Of a DNA stretch of 64,000 bases, positions 1 to 11,100 are shown piece by piece. Source of the DNA: Chaunax sp. Z400 (taxonomy: Eukaryota > Chordata > Actinopteri > Lophiiformes > Chaunacidae); NCBI GenBank assembly GCA_037577475.1, contig JBAGJB010000179.1, positions 248,001-312,000 of the forward strand, in the 5' to 3' direction. Within the stretch, counting starts at the first letter, position 1, and each line of letters opens with the position of its first letter. The notes below the pieces were generated by a model, which was not told the origin of the DNA, did no database searches, and worked only from the letters and a program-made list of their open reading frames with translations. A program made the translations under genes and the position numbers.

Positions 1-247
1 TGGTGGTGGGTTATCAAAATTGTAATAATTAAAATACCTTCTTAAATATTAATTCAAGATAAAATATTTTAGTACTTGAAATGAAATTCCACAAATAAAA
101 TAAAAGTGCAAAAAAAAAGGCACAAAATGCAGTTTAGTTTTGGGAGTTAAACATTTTCCCTCTTTTGTCACCCTTGTAGGTCTGCTAATTATAACCCTGA
201 CCTGCACCCTGCTGGGGCTCATTGTAGGCCATGGACAAAAGCAAGCA

Positions 248-2743
248 ATGACCGAGGAAATGTACAATGTCATAGTTCGCAAGTTGAGAGGAGAGTTTCA
301 TGTTCCAGTTTCTGAACGCACAAGAATTCAACAAAATGCCTTGGTGCGTCTCTGGAGAAATCAAGGGGTCTATTCTCTCAGTGAGGATGGGCAGACACTG
401 CTGTGTGCCGGCAAGCCAGTCATGCTACAGTCTAATGTTGATTGTGTTGTTAAAAAGGGTCTAGATGATACTAAGGGTTCTGGAGCAAGAAAGTTGAGCA
501 AACGACTGAAAATGCATCATAGTGGCATAAGTGAAAGAAAGGTGCAGGAAATCTTGAACAAAACTGAGTGGTACCAACTTCAAAATGCAAAGTTTCTGAA
601 TAAGCCCCCTTTGATGACCATTCAAGCCAAAGAAGTGCAAGATCGACACCAAATTGACCTATTGGACATGGGAAAAATGAAAATTAGTTATGGTCAGGCT
701 TTATACCGTTACATTCTCACAGTGATGGATGTGTTCAGTCGTTACATGTGGCTGAAACCATTGAAAAGAAAAAGTAGTGTTGAAATCGCCAAACACCTTA
801 ACAAGATTTATCGTGAACATGGACCACCCAAAGTGTTACAACATGACAAAGGGACTGAGTTTAAAGGGGCAGTGAAAATTCTAATGACATCTCTGCAAGT
901 GAAAATAATTGAAAGTTCAGCATATCATCCACAAAGCCAAGGAAAGGTTGAGAGGACACATAGGTGGCTAAGAAAGAAGATCATGTATGATCTGGTGAAA
1001 TTTCAACGGAACGAAGTTAACTGGGTCAAGCACCTACCTGTATATTCAAGAGTGCTAAATGAGGATCTTAAAGAAGTTTTAGGCTGGAGGTCTCCATTTG
1101 AAGTATACTATGGAAGAAAAAGCAACAGCATAAGGCATCCTTTATGCGGTTCTCCATCTTCTGTTCGTAAGGAGTCTGTGAGGAATCAACATTCAACTTT
1201 ACCATCCTTGAGACATCGAGAAAAATTTGATACTAAACGAAAAAGGGTGAGAAGAATGGCACGGAAGGCCTCTGAGCACTGTGCTAAACTAATGATCAAG
1301 CGTGCATTCAAACAAAACCTATCACAACACTACAATGTTAAGGACGCTGTTTTGGTCAGAATGAGGGATGGTGCCCATCGAGTCTCCAAAAAGTATCACG
1401 TAAGGCGTGGTACAATTGTGAAAAAAAATCGAAAGCTCTCAAAATACAAAGTGAGTTTTAGGGACCCAAAGACCCTCCGACAAACACAAAAATGGTTCTT
1501 CGTGTCGGATATAACTAGTGCTACCCGGCTGCGAAAAAAGACACACTCTAAAAAAACCAAGACAGCACCATCAAAGAGAGGCCTAAACCCACTTTTGTTT
1601 CAGTACACACACACAGACAGACTAGAGGAATTTATGTCCATGGAGTTAAGCATTCGCTATGACCCTGACCCAGATGGAAATTGTCAGTTTGCAGCCATGG
1701 CTGACCAGCTATCCACCCTTGGAATATTTAGATCACCAGAAAGCTTAAGAGATGAAATTGTCCAAGACCTCAGGAATTATCCATACAATGGAAATGGAAC
1801 ACTCTTGTTCAACTTTGTCGAGGGCAATGACTGGGATGGATACTTGGAAAGAATGGCCCGAACTGGAACCTATGGTGACCACATTACTTCGCAAAGAGCA
1901 TCTGAAATTTTCCAGGTCCAGTTTCTTGTAATTTCCTCTCTGGGAATCAATGCCTCAACTATTGTATCAGAGTCAAACATATATTGTCACAACAATCCAG
2001 TGCTAGTACTTGGTCATGTGGCAGAGGGGCATGGAGAACATTATCTGAGTTTGGAGGGACCAGTCACACCATTTATAGAGCATGTTTTGGATGCTCAAGC
2101 AGGACAGTTATATGACAACAACACACTTTCACCACTGCAGCCTGCCTCACCAGATGAGTCTGACCCACCTATCCAGCCTGCCTCACCAGATGAGTCTGAC
2201 CCACCTATCCAGCCTGCCTCACCAGATGAGTCTGACCCACCTATCCAGCCTGACTCACCAGATGAGTCTGACCCACCTATCCAGCCTGACTCACCAGATG
2301 AGTCTGACCCACCTATCCAGCCTGACTCACCAGATGAGTGTGACCCACCTATCCAGCCTGAGGACCCTGTTCTGACTACACCCCCTGTTCAGCCTGTCCT
2401 ACCAACTGAAATGTTTCAGTCTATTATCAAAATGACCCTTGAGGATGACATGTCAATGCTTGGGACGTTTATCAGAGTGTCTCAACATTTTAAAGACATT
2501 GCAGATCGATTCCATCCATCAATCTATCTAAGGGAAACATTAAGCCGAAGCCTTGGGTTGGACGTCGTTGGAAAGCACACAATTAGTGTACAAAGGTTGT
2601 ACAAAGCAGCAGGGCGCTTTGGTGGTGTGGCATTAAAACTCAAGGAGCTGTTTGGGAAACATTCCAAGTGGTTTATGGCTTGGCTGGTAATTAGACATAT
2701 TAGACATGGACAATTTGAAATTACGGATATATTTTGGAAATAG
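248..2743 (+). CDS. Ginger1-like transposase: integrase core plus OTU protease (unit 1)
   Basis: This is an 831-residue single-exon frame from the first in-frame ATG at 248. The open frame extends upstream to a TTG at 140, but that part is hydrophobic and contains acceptor-like TTGTAG sites, so it is probably non-coding. Residues about 130-240 form a retroviral/Gypsy-like integrase core with catalytic D137 (QIDLLD), D200 (QHDKGTEF) and E235 (GKVERTHR), spacing DD(34)E. A GPY/F-like segment (GWRSPFEVYYG) is near 279-289. Residues about 465-605 form an OTU cysteine-protease domain with the DGNC motif (catalytic C479) and a GEHYLSL histidine at 598. Six 12-residue Pro/Asp/Ser-rich repeats span about 632-703, followed by a conserved-looking basic C-terminus. 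Ginger1 DNA transposons are known for exactly this Gypsy-type integrase plus OTU or Ulp1 combination. No clear H2C2 zinc finger is seen. The frame is intact, so the protein may be active. The 330-bp terminal repeat at 3251-3580 would be its right end. Confidence 0.85.
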   Translation: MTEEMYNVIVRKLRGEFHVPVSERTRIQQNALVRLWRNQGVYSLSEDGQTLLCAGKPVMLQSNVDCVVKKGLDDTKGSGARKLSKRLKMHHSGISERKVQEILNKTEWYQLQNAKFLNKPPLMTIQAKEVQDRHQIDLLDMGKMKISYGQALYRYILTVMDVFSRYMWLKPLKRKSSVEIAKHLNKIYREHGPPKVLQHDKGTEFKGAVKILMTSLQVKIIESSAYHPQSQGKVERTHRWLRKKIMYDLVKFQRNEVNWVKHLPVYSRVLNEDLKEVLGWRSPFEVYYGRKSNSIRHPLCGSPSSVRKESVRNQHSTLPSLRHREKFDTKRKRVRRMARKASEHCAKLMIKRAFKQNLSQHYNVKDAVLVRMRDGAHRVSKKYHVRRGTIVKKNRKLSKYKVSFRDPKTLRQTQKWFFVSDITSATRLRKKTHSKKTKTAPSKRGLNPLLFQYTHTDRLEEFMSMELSIRYDPDPDGNCQFAAMADQLSTLGIFRSPESLRDEIVQDLRNYPYNGNGTLLFNFVEGNDWDGYLERMARTGTYGDHITSQRASEIFQVQFLVISSLGINASTIVSESNIYCHNNPVLVLGHVAEGHGEHYLSLEGPVTPFIEHVLDAQAGQLYDNNTLSPLQPASPDESDPPIQPASPDESDPPIQPASPDESDPPIQPDSPDESDPPIQPDSPDESDPPIQPDSPDECDPPIQPEDPVLTTPPVQPVLPTEMFQSIIKMTLEDDMSMLGTFIRVSQHFKDIADRFHPSIYLRETLSRSLGLDVVGKHTISVQRLYKAAGRFGGVALKLKELFGKHSKWFMAWLVIRHIRHGQFEITDIFWK
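2141..2356 (+). repeat. Six 36-bp coding repeats in the transposase gene
   Basis: Six perfect or near-perfect 36-bp units each encode a 12-residue Pro/Ser/Asp/Glu motif (P-A/D-SPDESDPPIQ). The first three units carry Ala and the next three Asp at the second position; the last has Cys for Ser. They form a flexible acidic linker between the OTU domain and the C-terminal region. Because the unit is 36 bp, copy-number change keeps the frame. Both duplication units carry six copies. Confidence 0.9.
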
Positions 2744-3250
2744 AAATTTTGTTGTTTGTTTAGCCTTTTGAGGCAATTTCATATTTGTTTAAAATTAATC
2801 TTAGTGGAGAAATTTGCTGGTCACAGCAGCTCTCTAAACAAGCAGAAGACACTTACGTTGTTTAAGGTAGAACTTATATTCATTGGTTCATTATTATTTT
2901 AAATTGGCCGCAAGCCTGCATGTGTTGGTTGCATTTATTGTTGTTGAAAGGTTCTATAAATGCATAAATAAAGCTGTTCTTTACCTATTCATCAGCGTTT
3001 CTATTTTGTATGTGCATATGTTAATGTTTACGAATGGATTAAATTTTGATACCCAGAGTTTTGTTCTGTATTATAAGAAGCATAATACGGTTTGTTGGAT
3101 GTTTATAACTATTCTTGATGTGGTTTTGGTATCCAATAAAAAAAATCTGGAATTTACAGAATATTCTCTGTTAATGCAACCTTTGAATAGTGTACTGATA
3201 GTAATTGCTAAGTACTGCTACTAGGCTAATACAGTGATACTAATAATAGG
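2744..3250 (+). other. 3' flank of the transposase gene with polyadenylation signal
   Basis: About 500 bp of AT-rich sequence lies between the transposase stop codon and the terminal repeat. AATAAA at 2967-2972 and a second AATAAA-like site near 3135 could serve as polyadenylation signals. A 113-codon open frame (2883-3224) has low-complexity hydrophobic content and no recognisable domain; I do not call it a gene. Confidence 0.5.
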
Positions 3251-3580
3251 CCTAACTTTTACAAATACTTTAAAGTAAAATAAAATACAATTAACAAACA
3301 AATAAACAATGCTTTAGAATTGTTATTACGTAATGCACCATGTTATTACATTTTCTAGAGAATAAAAAAGTTGCAAGTGCATTTTGTAATAATCTTCTCA
3401 AAATGTAATAACTTATTACATAATGCGGCAAAATTTATTACAAAATGCGTTGGGGCAGTTTATTACAAAATGCGGCAGTTTATTACAAAATGCGGCTTTA
3501 TTACAAAATGAAATGAAAAAGTTATTACATTTTGGACGTTTATTACAAAATGCACCGTTATTACAAAATGCGGCTCAACA
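3251..3580 (+). mobile_element. Ginger-type 330-bp terminal repeat, right end
   Basis: This 330-bp repeat ends in GGCTCAACA and is built from many copies of TTATTACAAAATGC in both orientations, probable transposase-binding subterminal sites. The same 330 bp recurs at 34706-35035 in the same orientation and at 33102-33431 inverted, beginning TGTTGAGCC. TGT...ACA termini fit the Ginger/Gypsy pattern. The bases after CAACA are CGCC. No matching left end or target-site duplication for the coding element is identifiable in the window. Confidence 0.75.
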
Positions 3581-3777
3581 CGCCCTCCCCTCCCTGGCTG
3601 AGTGACAGACCATGTAGAGCTTTGAATTTGGCCACAAGTTATTGGCCTATATAATTCCAAACGTGTTCTGTCATACATAGATTTATTGGGCTACATAGCT
3701 CTAAGGGAAATTGCATAAAAAACAACAAAAAGTCACTCTTGTATAAATTCATTGTTTAACAAACAACAATAATAGGT
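3581..3777 (+). other. Spacer between two terminal repeats
   Basis: About 200 bp separates the complete and the partial terminal repeat. No gene is seen. Confidence 0.5.
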
Positions 3778-4018
3778 ATTATTACATAATGCACCATGTT
3801 ATTAAATTTCCTAGAAAATAAAAAAGTTGCAAGTGCATTTTGTAATAATCTTCTCAAAATGTAATAACTTATTACATAATGTGGCAAAATTTATTACCAA
3901 ATGCGTTGGGGCAGTTTATTACAAAATGCGGCAGTTTATTACAAAATGAAATGAAAAAGTTATTACATTTTGGACGTTTATTACAAAATGCACCGTTATT
4001 ACAAAATGCGGCTCAACA
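3778..4018 (+). mobile_element. Second, partial Ginger-type terminal repeat abutting the satellite
   Basis: This is a shorter, diverged copy of the 330-bp repeat, in the same orientation and lacking one internal TTATTACAAAATGC unit. It also ends in CAACA. The next base starts the CCTTTAG satellite with no spacer (CAACA|AACCTTTAG). This junction is the mirror image of the one at 33101/33102. Confidence 0.75.
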
Positions 4019-7000
4019 AACCTTTAGTATAAACCTTTAGTTAAACCTTTAGTTAAACCTTTAGTTAAACCTTTAGTATAAACCTCTAGTTAAACCTTTA
4101 GTATAAACCTTTAGTATAAACCTTTAGTATAAACCTTTAGTTAAACCTTTAGTATAAACCTTTAGTATAAACCTTTACTATAAACCTTTAGTTAAACCTT
4201 TAGTATAAACCTTTAGTTAAACCTTTAGTATAAACTTTTAGTCAAACCTTTAGTATAAACCTTTAGTATAAAAATTTTAGTTAAACCTTTAGTATAAACC
4301 TTTAGTTAAACCTTTAGTATAAACCTTTAGTATAAACCTTTAGTATAAACCTTTAGTATAAACCTTTAGTTAAACCTTTAGTATAAACCTTTAGTATAAA
4401 CCTTTAGTATAAACCTTTAGTATAAACCTTTAGTTAAACCTTTAGTTAAACCTTTAGTATAAACCTTTAGTATAAACCTCTAGTTAAACCTTTAGTATAA
4501 ACCTTTAGTATAAACCATTAACCTTTAGTTAAACCTTTAGTTAAACCTTTAGTATAAACCTTTAGTATAAACCTTGAGTTAAACCTTTAGTATAAACCTT
4601 GAGTTAAACCTTTAGTATAAACCTTTAGTTAAACCTTTAGTCAAACCTTTAGTATAAACCTTTTGTATAAACCTTTTGTATAAACCTTTAGTATAAACCT
4701 TTAGTATAAACCTTTAGTATAAACCTTTAGGTAAACCTTTAGTTAAACCTTTAGTTAAACCTTTAGTATAAACCTTTAGTATAAACCTCTAGTATAAACC
4801 TTTACTATAAACCTTTAGTTAAACCTTTAGTATAAACCTTTAGTTAAACCTTTAGTATAAACTTTTAGTCAAACCTTTAGTATAAACCTTTACTATAAAC
4901 CTTTAGTTAAACCTTTAGTATAAACCTTTAGTTAAACCTTTAGTATAAACTTTTAGTCAAACCTTTAGTATAAACCTTTAGTATAAAAATTTTAGTTAAA
5001 CCTTTAGTTAAACCTTTAGTATAAACCTTTAGTTAAACCTTTAGTATAAACCTTTAGTATAAACCTTTAGTTAAACCTTTAGTATAAACCTTTACTATAA
5101 ACCTTTTGTTAAACCTTTAGTAAAACCTTTAGTATAAACCTTTAGTATAAACCTTTAGTTAAACCTTTAGTATAAACCTTTAGTATAAACCTTTAGTATA
5201 AACCTTTAGTTAAACCTTTAGTTAAACCTTTAGTTAAACGTTTAGTATAAACCTTTAGTATAAAAATTTTAGTTAAACCTTTAGTATAAACCTTTAGTTA
5301 AACCTTTAGTATAAACCTTTAGTATAAACCTTTAGTATAAACCTTTAGTTAAACCTTTAGTATAAACCTTTAGTATAAACCTTTAGTATAAACCTTTAGT
5401 ATAAACCTTTAGTTAAACCTTTAGTATAAACCTTTAGTATAAACCTCTAGTTAAACCTTTAGTATAAACCTTTAGTATAAACCATTAACCTTTAGTTAAA
5501 CCTTTAGTTAAACCTTTAGTATAAACCTTTAGTATAAACCTTGAGTTAAACCTTTAGTATAAACCTTGAGTTAAACCTTTAGTATAAACCTTGAGTTAAA
5601 CCTTTAGTCAAACCTTTAGTATAAACCTTTTGTATAAACCTTTTGTATAAACCTTTAGTATAAACCTTTAGTATAAACCTTTAGTATAAACCTTTAGTTA
5701 AACCTTTAGTTAAACCTTTAGTTAAACCTTTAGTATAAACCTTTAGTATAAACCTCTAGTATAAACCTTTACTATAAACCTTTAGTTAAACCTTTAGTAT
5801 AAACCTTTAGTTAAACCTTTAGTATAAACTTTTAGTCAAACCTTTAGTATAAACCTTTACTATAAACCTTTAGTTAAACCTTTAGTATAAACCTTTAGTT
5901 AAACCTTTAGTATAAACTTTTAGTCAAACCTTTAGTATAAACCTTTAGTATAAAAATTTTAGTTAAACCTTTAGTTAAACCTTTAGTATAAACCTTTAGT
6001 TAAACCTTTAGTATAAACCTTTAGTATAAACCTTTAGTTAAACCTTTAGTATAAACCTTTACTATAAACCTTTTGTTAAACCTTTAGTAAAACCTTTAGT
6101 ATAAACCTTTAGTATAAACCTTTAGTTAAACCTTTAGTATAAACCTTTAGTATAAACCTTTAGTATAAACCTTTAGTTAAACCTTTAGTTAAACCTTTAG
6201 TTAAACGTTTAGTATAAACCTTTAGTATAAACCTTTAGTTAAACCTTTAGTATAAACCTTTAGTTAAACCTTTAGTATAAACCTTTAGTTAAACCTTTAG
6301 TATAAACCTTTAGTATAAACCTTTAGTATAAACCTTTAGTTAAACCTTTAGTTAAACCTTTAGTATAAACCTTTAGTATAAACCTTTAGTTAAACCTTTA
6401 GTTAAACCTTTAGTAGAAACCTTTAGTATAAACCTTTAGTTAAACCTTTAGTATAAACCTTTAGTTAAACCTTTAGTTAAACCTTTAGTTAAACCTTTAG
6501 TATAAACCTTTAGTATAAACCTCTAGTTAAACCTTTAGTATAAACCTTTAGTATAAACCTTTAGTTAAACCTTTAGTATAAACCTTTAGTATAAACTTTT
6601 AGTCAAACCTTTAGTTAAACCTTTAGTATAAACCTTTAGTATAACCCTTTAGTATAAACCTTTAGTTAAACCTTTAGTTAAACCTTTAGTAGAAACCTTT
6701 AGTATAAACCTTTAGTTAAACCTTTAGTATAAACCTTTAGTTAAACCTTTAGTATAAACCTTTAGTATAAACTTTTAGTTAAACCTTTAGTTAAACCTTT
6801 AGTATAAACCTTTAGTATAAACCTTTAGTATAAACTTTTAGTATAAACCTTTAGTTAAACCTTTAGTTAAACCTTTAGTAGAAACCTTTAGTATAAACCT
6901 TTTGTTGAACCTTTAGTATAAACCTTTACTTAAACCTTTAGTTAAACCTTTAGTATAAACCTCTAGTTAAACCTTTAGTATAAACCTTTAGTATAAACCT

Positions 7001-8100
7001 TTAGTATAAACCTTTAGTTAAACCTTTAGTATAAACCTTTAGTATAAACCTTTACTATAAACCTTTAGTTAAACCTTTAGTATAAACCTTTAGTTAAACC
7101 TTTAGTCAAACCTTTATTATAAACCTTTAGTATAAACATTTAGTATAAACCTTTATTATAAACCTTTATTATAAACCTTTAGTATAAACCTTTAGTATAA
7201 ACCTTTAGTTAAACCTTTAGTATAAACCTTTAGTATAAACCTTTAGTATAAACCTTTAGTTAAACCTTTAGTTAAACCTTTAGTTAAACCTTTAGTATAA
7301 ACCTTTAGTTAAACCTTTAGTATAAACCTTTAGTTAAACCTTTAGTATAAACCTTTAGTTAAACCTTTAGTATAAACCTTTAGTATAAACCTTTAGTATA
7401 AACCTTTAGTATAAACCTTTAGTTGAACCTTTAGTTGAACCTTTAGTATAAACCTTTAGTATAAACATTTAGTATAAACCTTTAGTTAAACCTTTAGTTA
7501 AACCTTTAGTTAAACCTTTACTATAAACCTTTAGTAATAAACCTTTAGTAATAAACCTTTAGTATAAACCTTTAGTATAAACCTTTAGTATAAACCTTTA
7601 GTATAAACCTTTAGTTGAACCTTTAGTATAAACCTTTAGTTAAACCTTTAGTATAAACCTTTAGTATAAACCTTTAGTATAAACCTTTAGTATAAACCTT
7701 TAGTATAAACCTTTAGTATAAACCTTTATTATAAACCTTTAGTATAAACCTTTAGTATAAACCTTTAGTATAAACCTTTAGTATAAACCTTTATTATAAA
7801 CCTTTAGTATAAACCTTTAGTATAAACCTTTAGTATAAACCTTTAGTATAAACCTTTAGTATAAACCTTTAGTATAAACCTTTAGTATAAACCTTTAGTA
7901 TAAACCTTTAGTATAAACCTTTAGTATAAACCTTTATTATAAACCTTTAGTATAAACCTTTATTATAAACCTTTAGTATAAACCTTTAGTTAAACCTTTA
8001 GTATAAACCTTTAGTTAAACCTTTAGTTAAACCTTTAGTATAAACCTTTAGTATAAACCTTTAGTATAAACCTTTAGTTAAACCTTTAGTATAAACTTTT
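4019..8100 (+). repeat. 12/13-bp satellite (CCTTTAGTATAAA / CCTTTAGTTAAA)
   Basis: This is about 4.1 kb of intermixed 13-bp (CCTTTAGTATAAA) and 12-bp (CCTTTAGTTAAA) units with rare variants such as CCTTTATTATAAA, CCTTGAGTTAAA and TATAAAAATTTTAG. Variant order repeats with a period of about 967 bp over roughly 4.5-6.2 kb, so blocks were copied as higher-order units. The array is bounded on the left by a Ginger-type terminus. On the right it turns into a 9-bp array. It is not the vertebrate TTAGGG telomere repeat. Confidence 0.95.
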
Positions 8101-11100
8101 ATAGTATGTATAGTATGTACAGTATGTATAGTATGTACAGTATGAATAATATGTATAGTATGTACAGTATGAATAATATGTATAGTATCTACATTATGAA
8201 TAGTATGTGTAGTATATACAGTATGTTTAGTATGAATAGTATGTATAGTATGAATAGTATGTATAGTATGTATAGTATGTACAGTATGAATAGTATGTAT
8301 AGTATGAATAGTATGAATAGTATGTACAGTATGAATAGTATGTACAGTATGTACAGTATGAATAGTATGTATAGTATGAATAGTATGTATAGTATGTACA
8401 GTATGAATAGTATGTACAGTATGAATAGTATGTATAGTATGTACAGTATGAATAGTATGTACAGTATGAATAGTATGTATAGTATGTACAGTATGAAGAG
8501 TATGTATAGTATGAATAGTATGTATAGTACGAATAGTATGTATATTATGAGTAGTATGTATAGTATGTACAGTATGAATAGTATGTATAGTATAAATAGT
8601 ATGTATAGTATGTACAGTATGTATAGTATGAATAGTATGAATAGTATGTACAGTATGAATAGTATGTATAGTATGTACAGTATGAATAGTATGTATAGCA
8701 TGAATAGTATGTATAGTATGTACAGTATGAATAGTATGTACAGTATGAATAGTATGTATAGTATGTACAGTATGAATAGTATGTATAGTATGTACAGTAT
8801 GAATAGTATGTATAGTATGTACAGTATGAATAGTATGAATAGTATGTATGGTATGTATAGTACGAATAGTATGTATAGTATGAGTAGTATGTATAGTATG
8901 TACAGTATGAATAGTATGTATAGTATGTACATTATGAATAGTATGAATAGTATGTACAGTATGAATAGTATGAGTAGTATGTATAGTATGTACAGTATGA
9001 ATAGTATGTATAGTATGTACATTATGAATAGTATGAATAGTATGTACAGTATGAATAGTATGTATAGTATAAATAGTATGTATAGTATAAATAGTATGTA
9101 TAGTATGTATAGTATAAATAGTATGTACAGTATGTATAGTATGTACAGTATGACTAGTATGTGTAGTATGAATAGTATGTATAGTAGGAATAGTATGTAT
9201 AGTATGAATAGTATGTATAGTATGTACAGTATGAATAGTATGCATAGTACGTATAGTATGTATAGTAGGAATAGTATGTACAGTATGAATAGTATGTATA
9301 GTATGTATAGTATGAATAGTATGTACAGTATGAATAGTATGTATAGTATGTATAGTAAAAATAGTATGTATAGTATGAATAGTATGTATAGTAGTAGTAT
9401 GTGTAGTATGTATAGTATGAATAGTATGTATAGAATGAACAGTATGTATAGTATGAATAGTATGTATAGTATGTATAGTATGAATAGTATGTACAGTATG
9501 AATAGTATGTATAGTATGTATAGTAAAAATAGTATGTATACTATGAATAGTATGTATAGTAGTAGTATGTGTAGTATGTATAGTATGTATAGTATGAATA
9601 GTATGAATAGTATGTATAGAATGAACAGTATGTATAGTATGAATAGTATGTATAGTATGTACAGTATGAATAGTATGTACAGCATGTATGGTATGTATTG
9701 TATGTACATTATGTAAAGTATGTATAGTATGAATAGTATGTATGGCATGTATAGTATGAATAGTATGTATGGTATGCATGGTATGCATAGTATGTATAGA
9801 ATTCATATGTATAGTATGAATAGTATGTATAGTATGAATAGTATGTATAGTATGTATAGTATGAATAGTATGTATAGTAGTAGTATGTGTAGAATGAATA
9901 GTATGTATAGTATGTATAGTATGAATAGTATGTATGGTATGCATGGTATGCATAGTATGTATAGAATTTATATGTATAGTATGTATAGTAAAAATAGTAT
10001 GTATAGTATGAATAGTATGTATAGTAGTAGTATGTGTAGAATGAATAGTATGTATAATATGTATAGTATGAATAGTATGTATAGTATGAATAGTAGTAGT
10101 ATGTATAGAATGAATAGTATGTATAGTATGAATAGTATGTATAGTATGAATAGTATGTACAGTATGAATAGTATTTTATAGTATGAATAGTATGTACAGT
10201 ATGATTAGTATGTACAGTATGAATAGTATGTATAGTATGTACAGTATGAATAGTATGTATAGTATAAATGGTATGTATGGCATGTATAGTATGAATAGTA
10301 TATATGGTATGCATGGTATGCATAGTATGTATAGAATTTATATGTATAGTATGAATAGTATGTATAGTATGTAAAGTAAAAAATAGTATGTATAGTATGA
10401 ATAGTATGTATAGTAGTAGTATGTGTGGAAATAATAGTATGTATAGTATGTATAGAATGAATAGTATGTATAGTATAAATAGTATGTTTAGTAAAAAATA
10501 TTATGTATATGTATGTAAAGTATGAATAGTATGTATAGTATGTATAGTATGTACAGTATGAATAGTATGTATAGTATAAATAGTATGTATAGTATGTAGA
10601 GTATGTATAGTATGTATAGTATAAACAGTATGTTTAGTATGAATAGTATGTATAGTATGAATAGTATGTATAGTATGTACAGTATGAATAGTATGTATAG
10701 TATGAATAGTATGAATAGTATGTATAGTATGTACAGTATGAATAGTATGTATAGAATAAACAGTATGTTTAGTATAAATAGTATGTACAGTATGAATAGT
10801 ATGTATAGTATGAATAGTAGTAGTATGTGTAGAATGAACAGTATGTATAGTATGAATAGTATGTATAGTATAAATAGTATGTATGGCATGTATAGTATGA
10901 ATAGTATGTATAGTAGTAGTATGTGTAGAAATAATAGTATGAATAGTATGTATAGTAGGAATAGTATGTATAGTATGAATAGTATGTATAGTATGTACAG
11001 TATGAATAGTACGCATAGTATGTATAGTATGTATAGTAGGAATAGTATGTACAGTATGAATAGTATGTATAGTAGGAATAGTATGTACAGTATGAATACT

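Noticed and set aside
140..247. N-terminal extension of the transposase with a hydrophobic, membrane-like segment
   Set aside because: It begins at TTG, not ATG, contains acceptor-like TTGTAG sites, and does not resemble integrase N-termini. The first ATG at 248 is preferred.
2082..2375. 97-codon plus-strand frame with repeated Ser-Leu-His motifs
   Set aside because: It is the +1 reading of the 36-bp coding repeats inside the transposase gene.
4019..8100. Interstitial telomere
   Set aside because: The units are CCTTTAGTATAAA and CCTTTAGTTAAA, not CCCTAA/TTAGGG.
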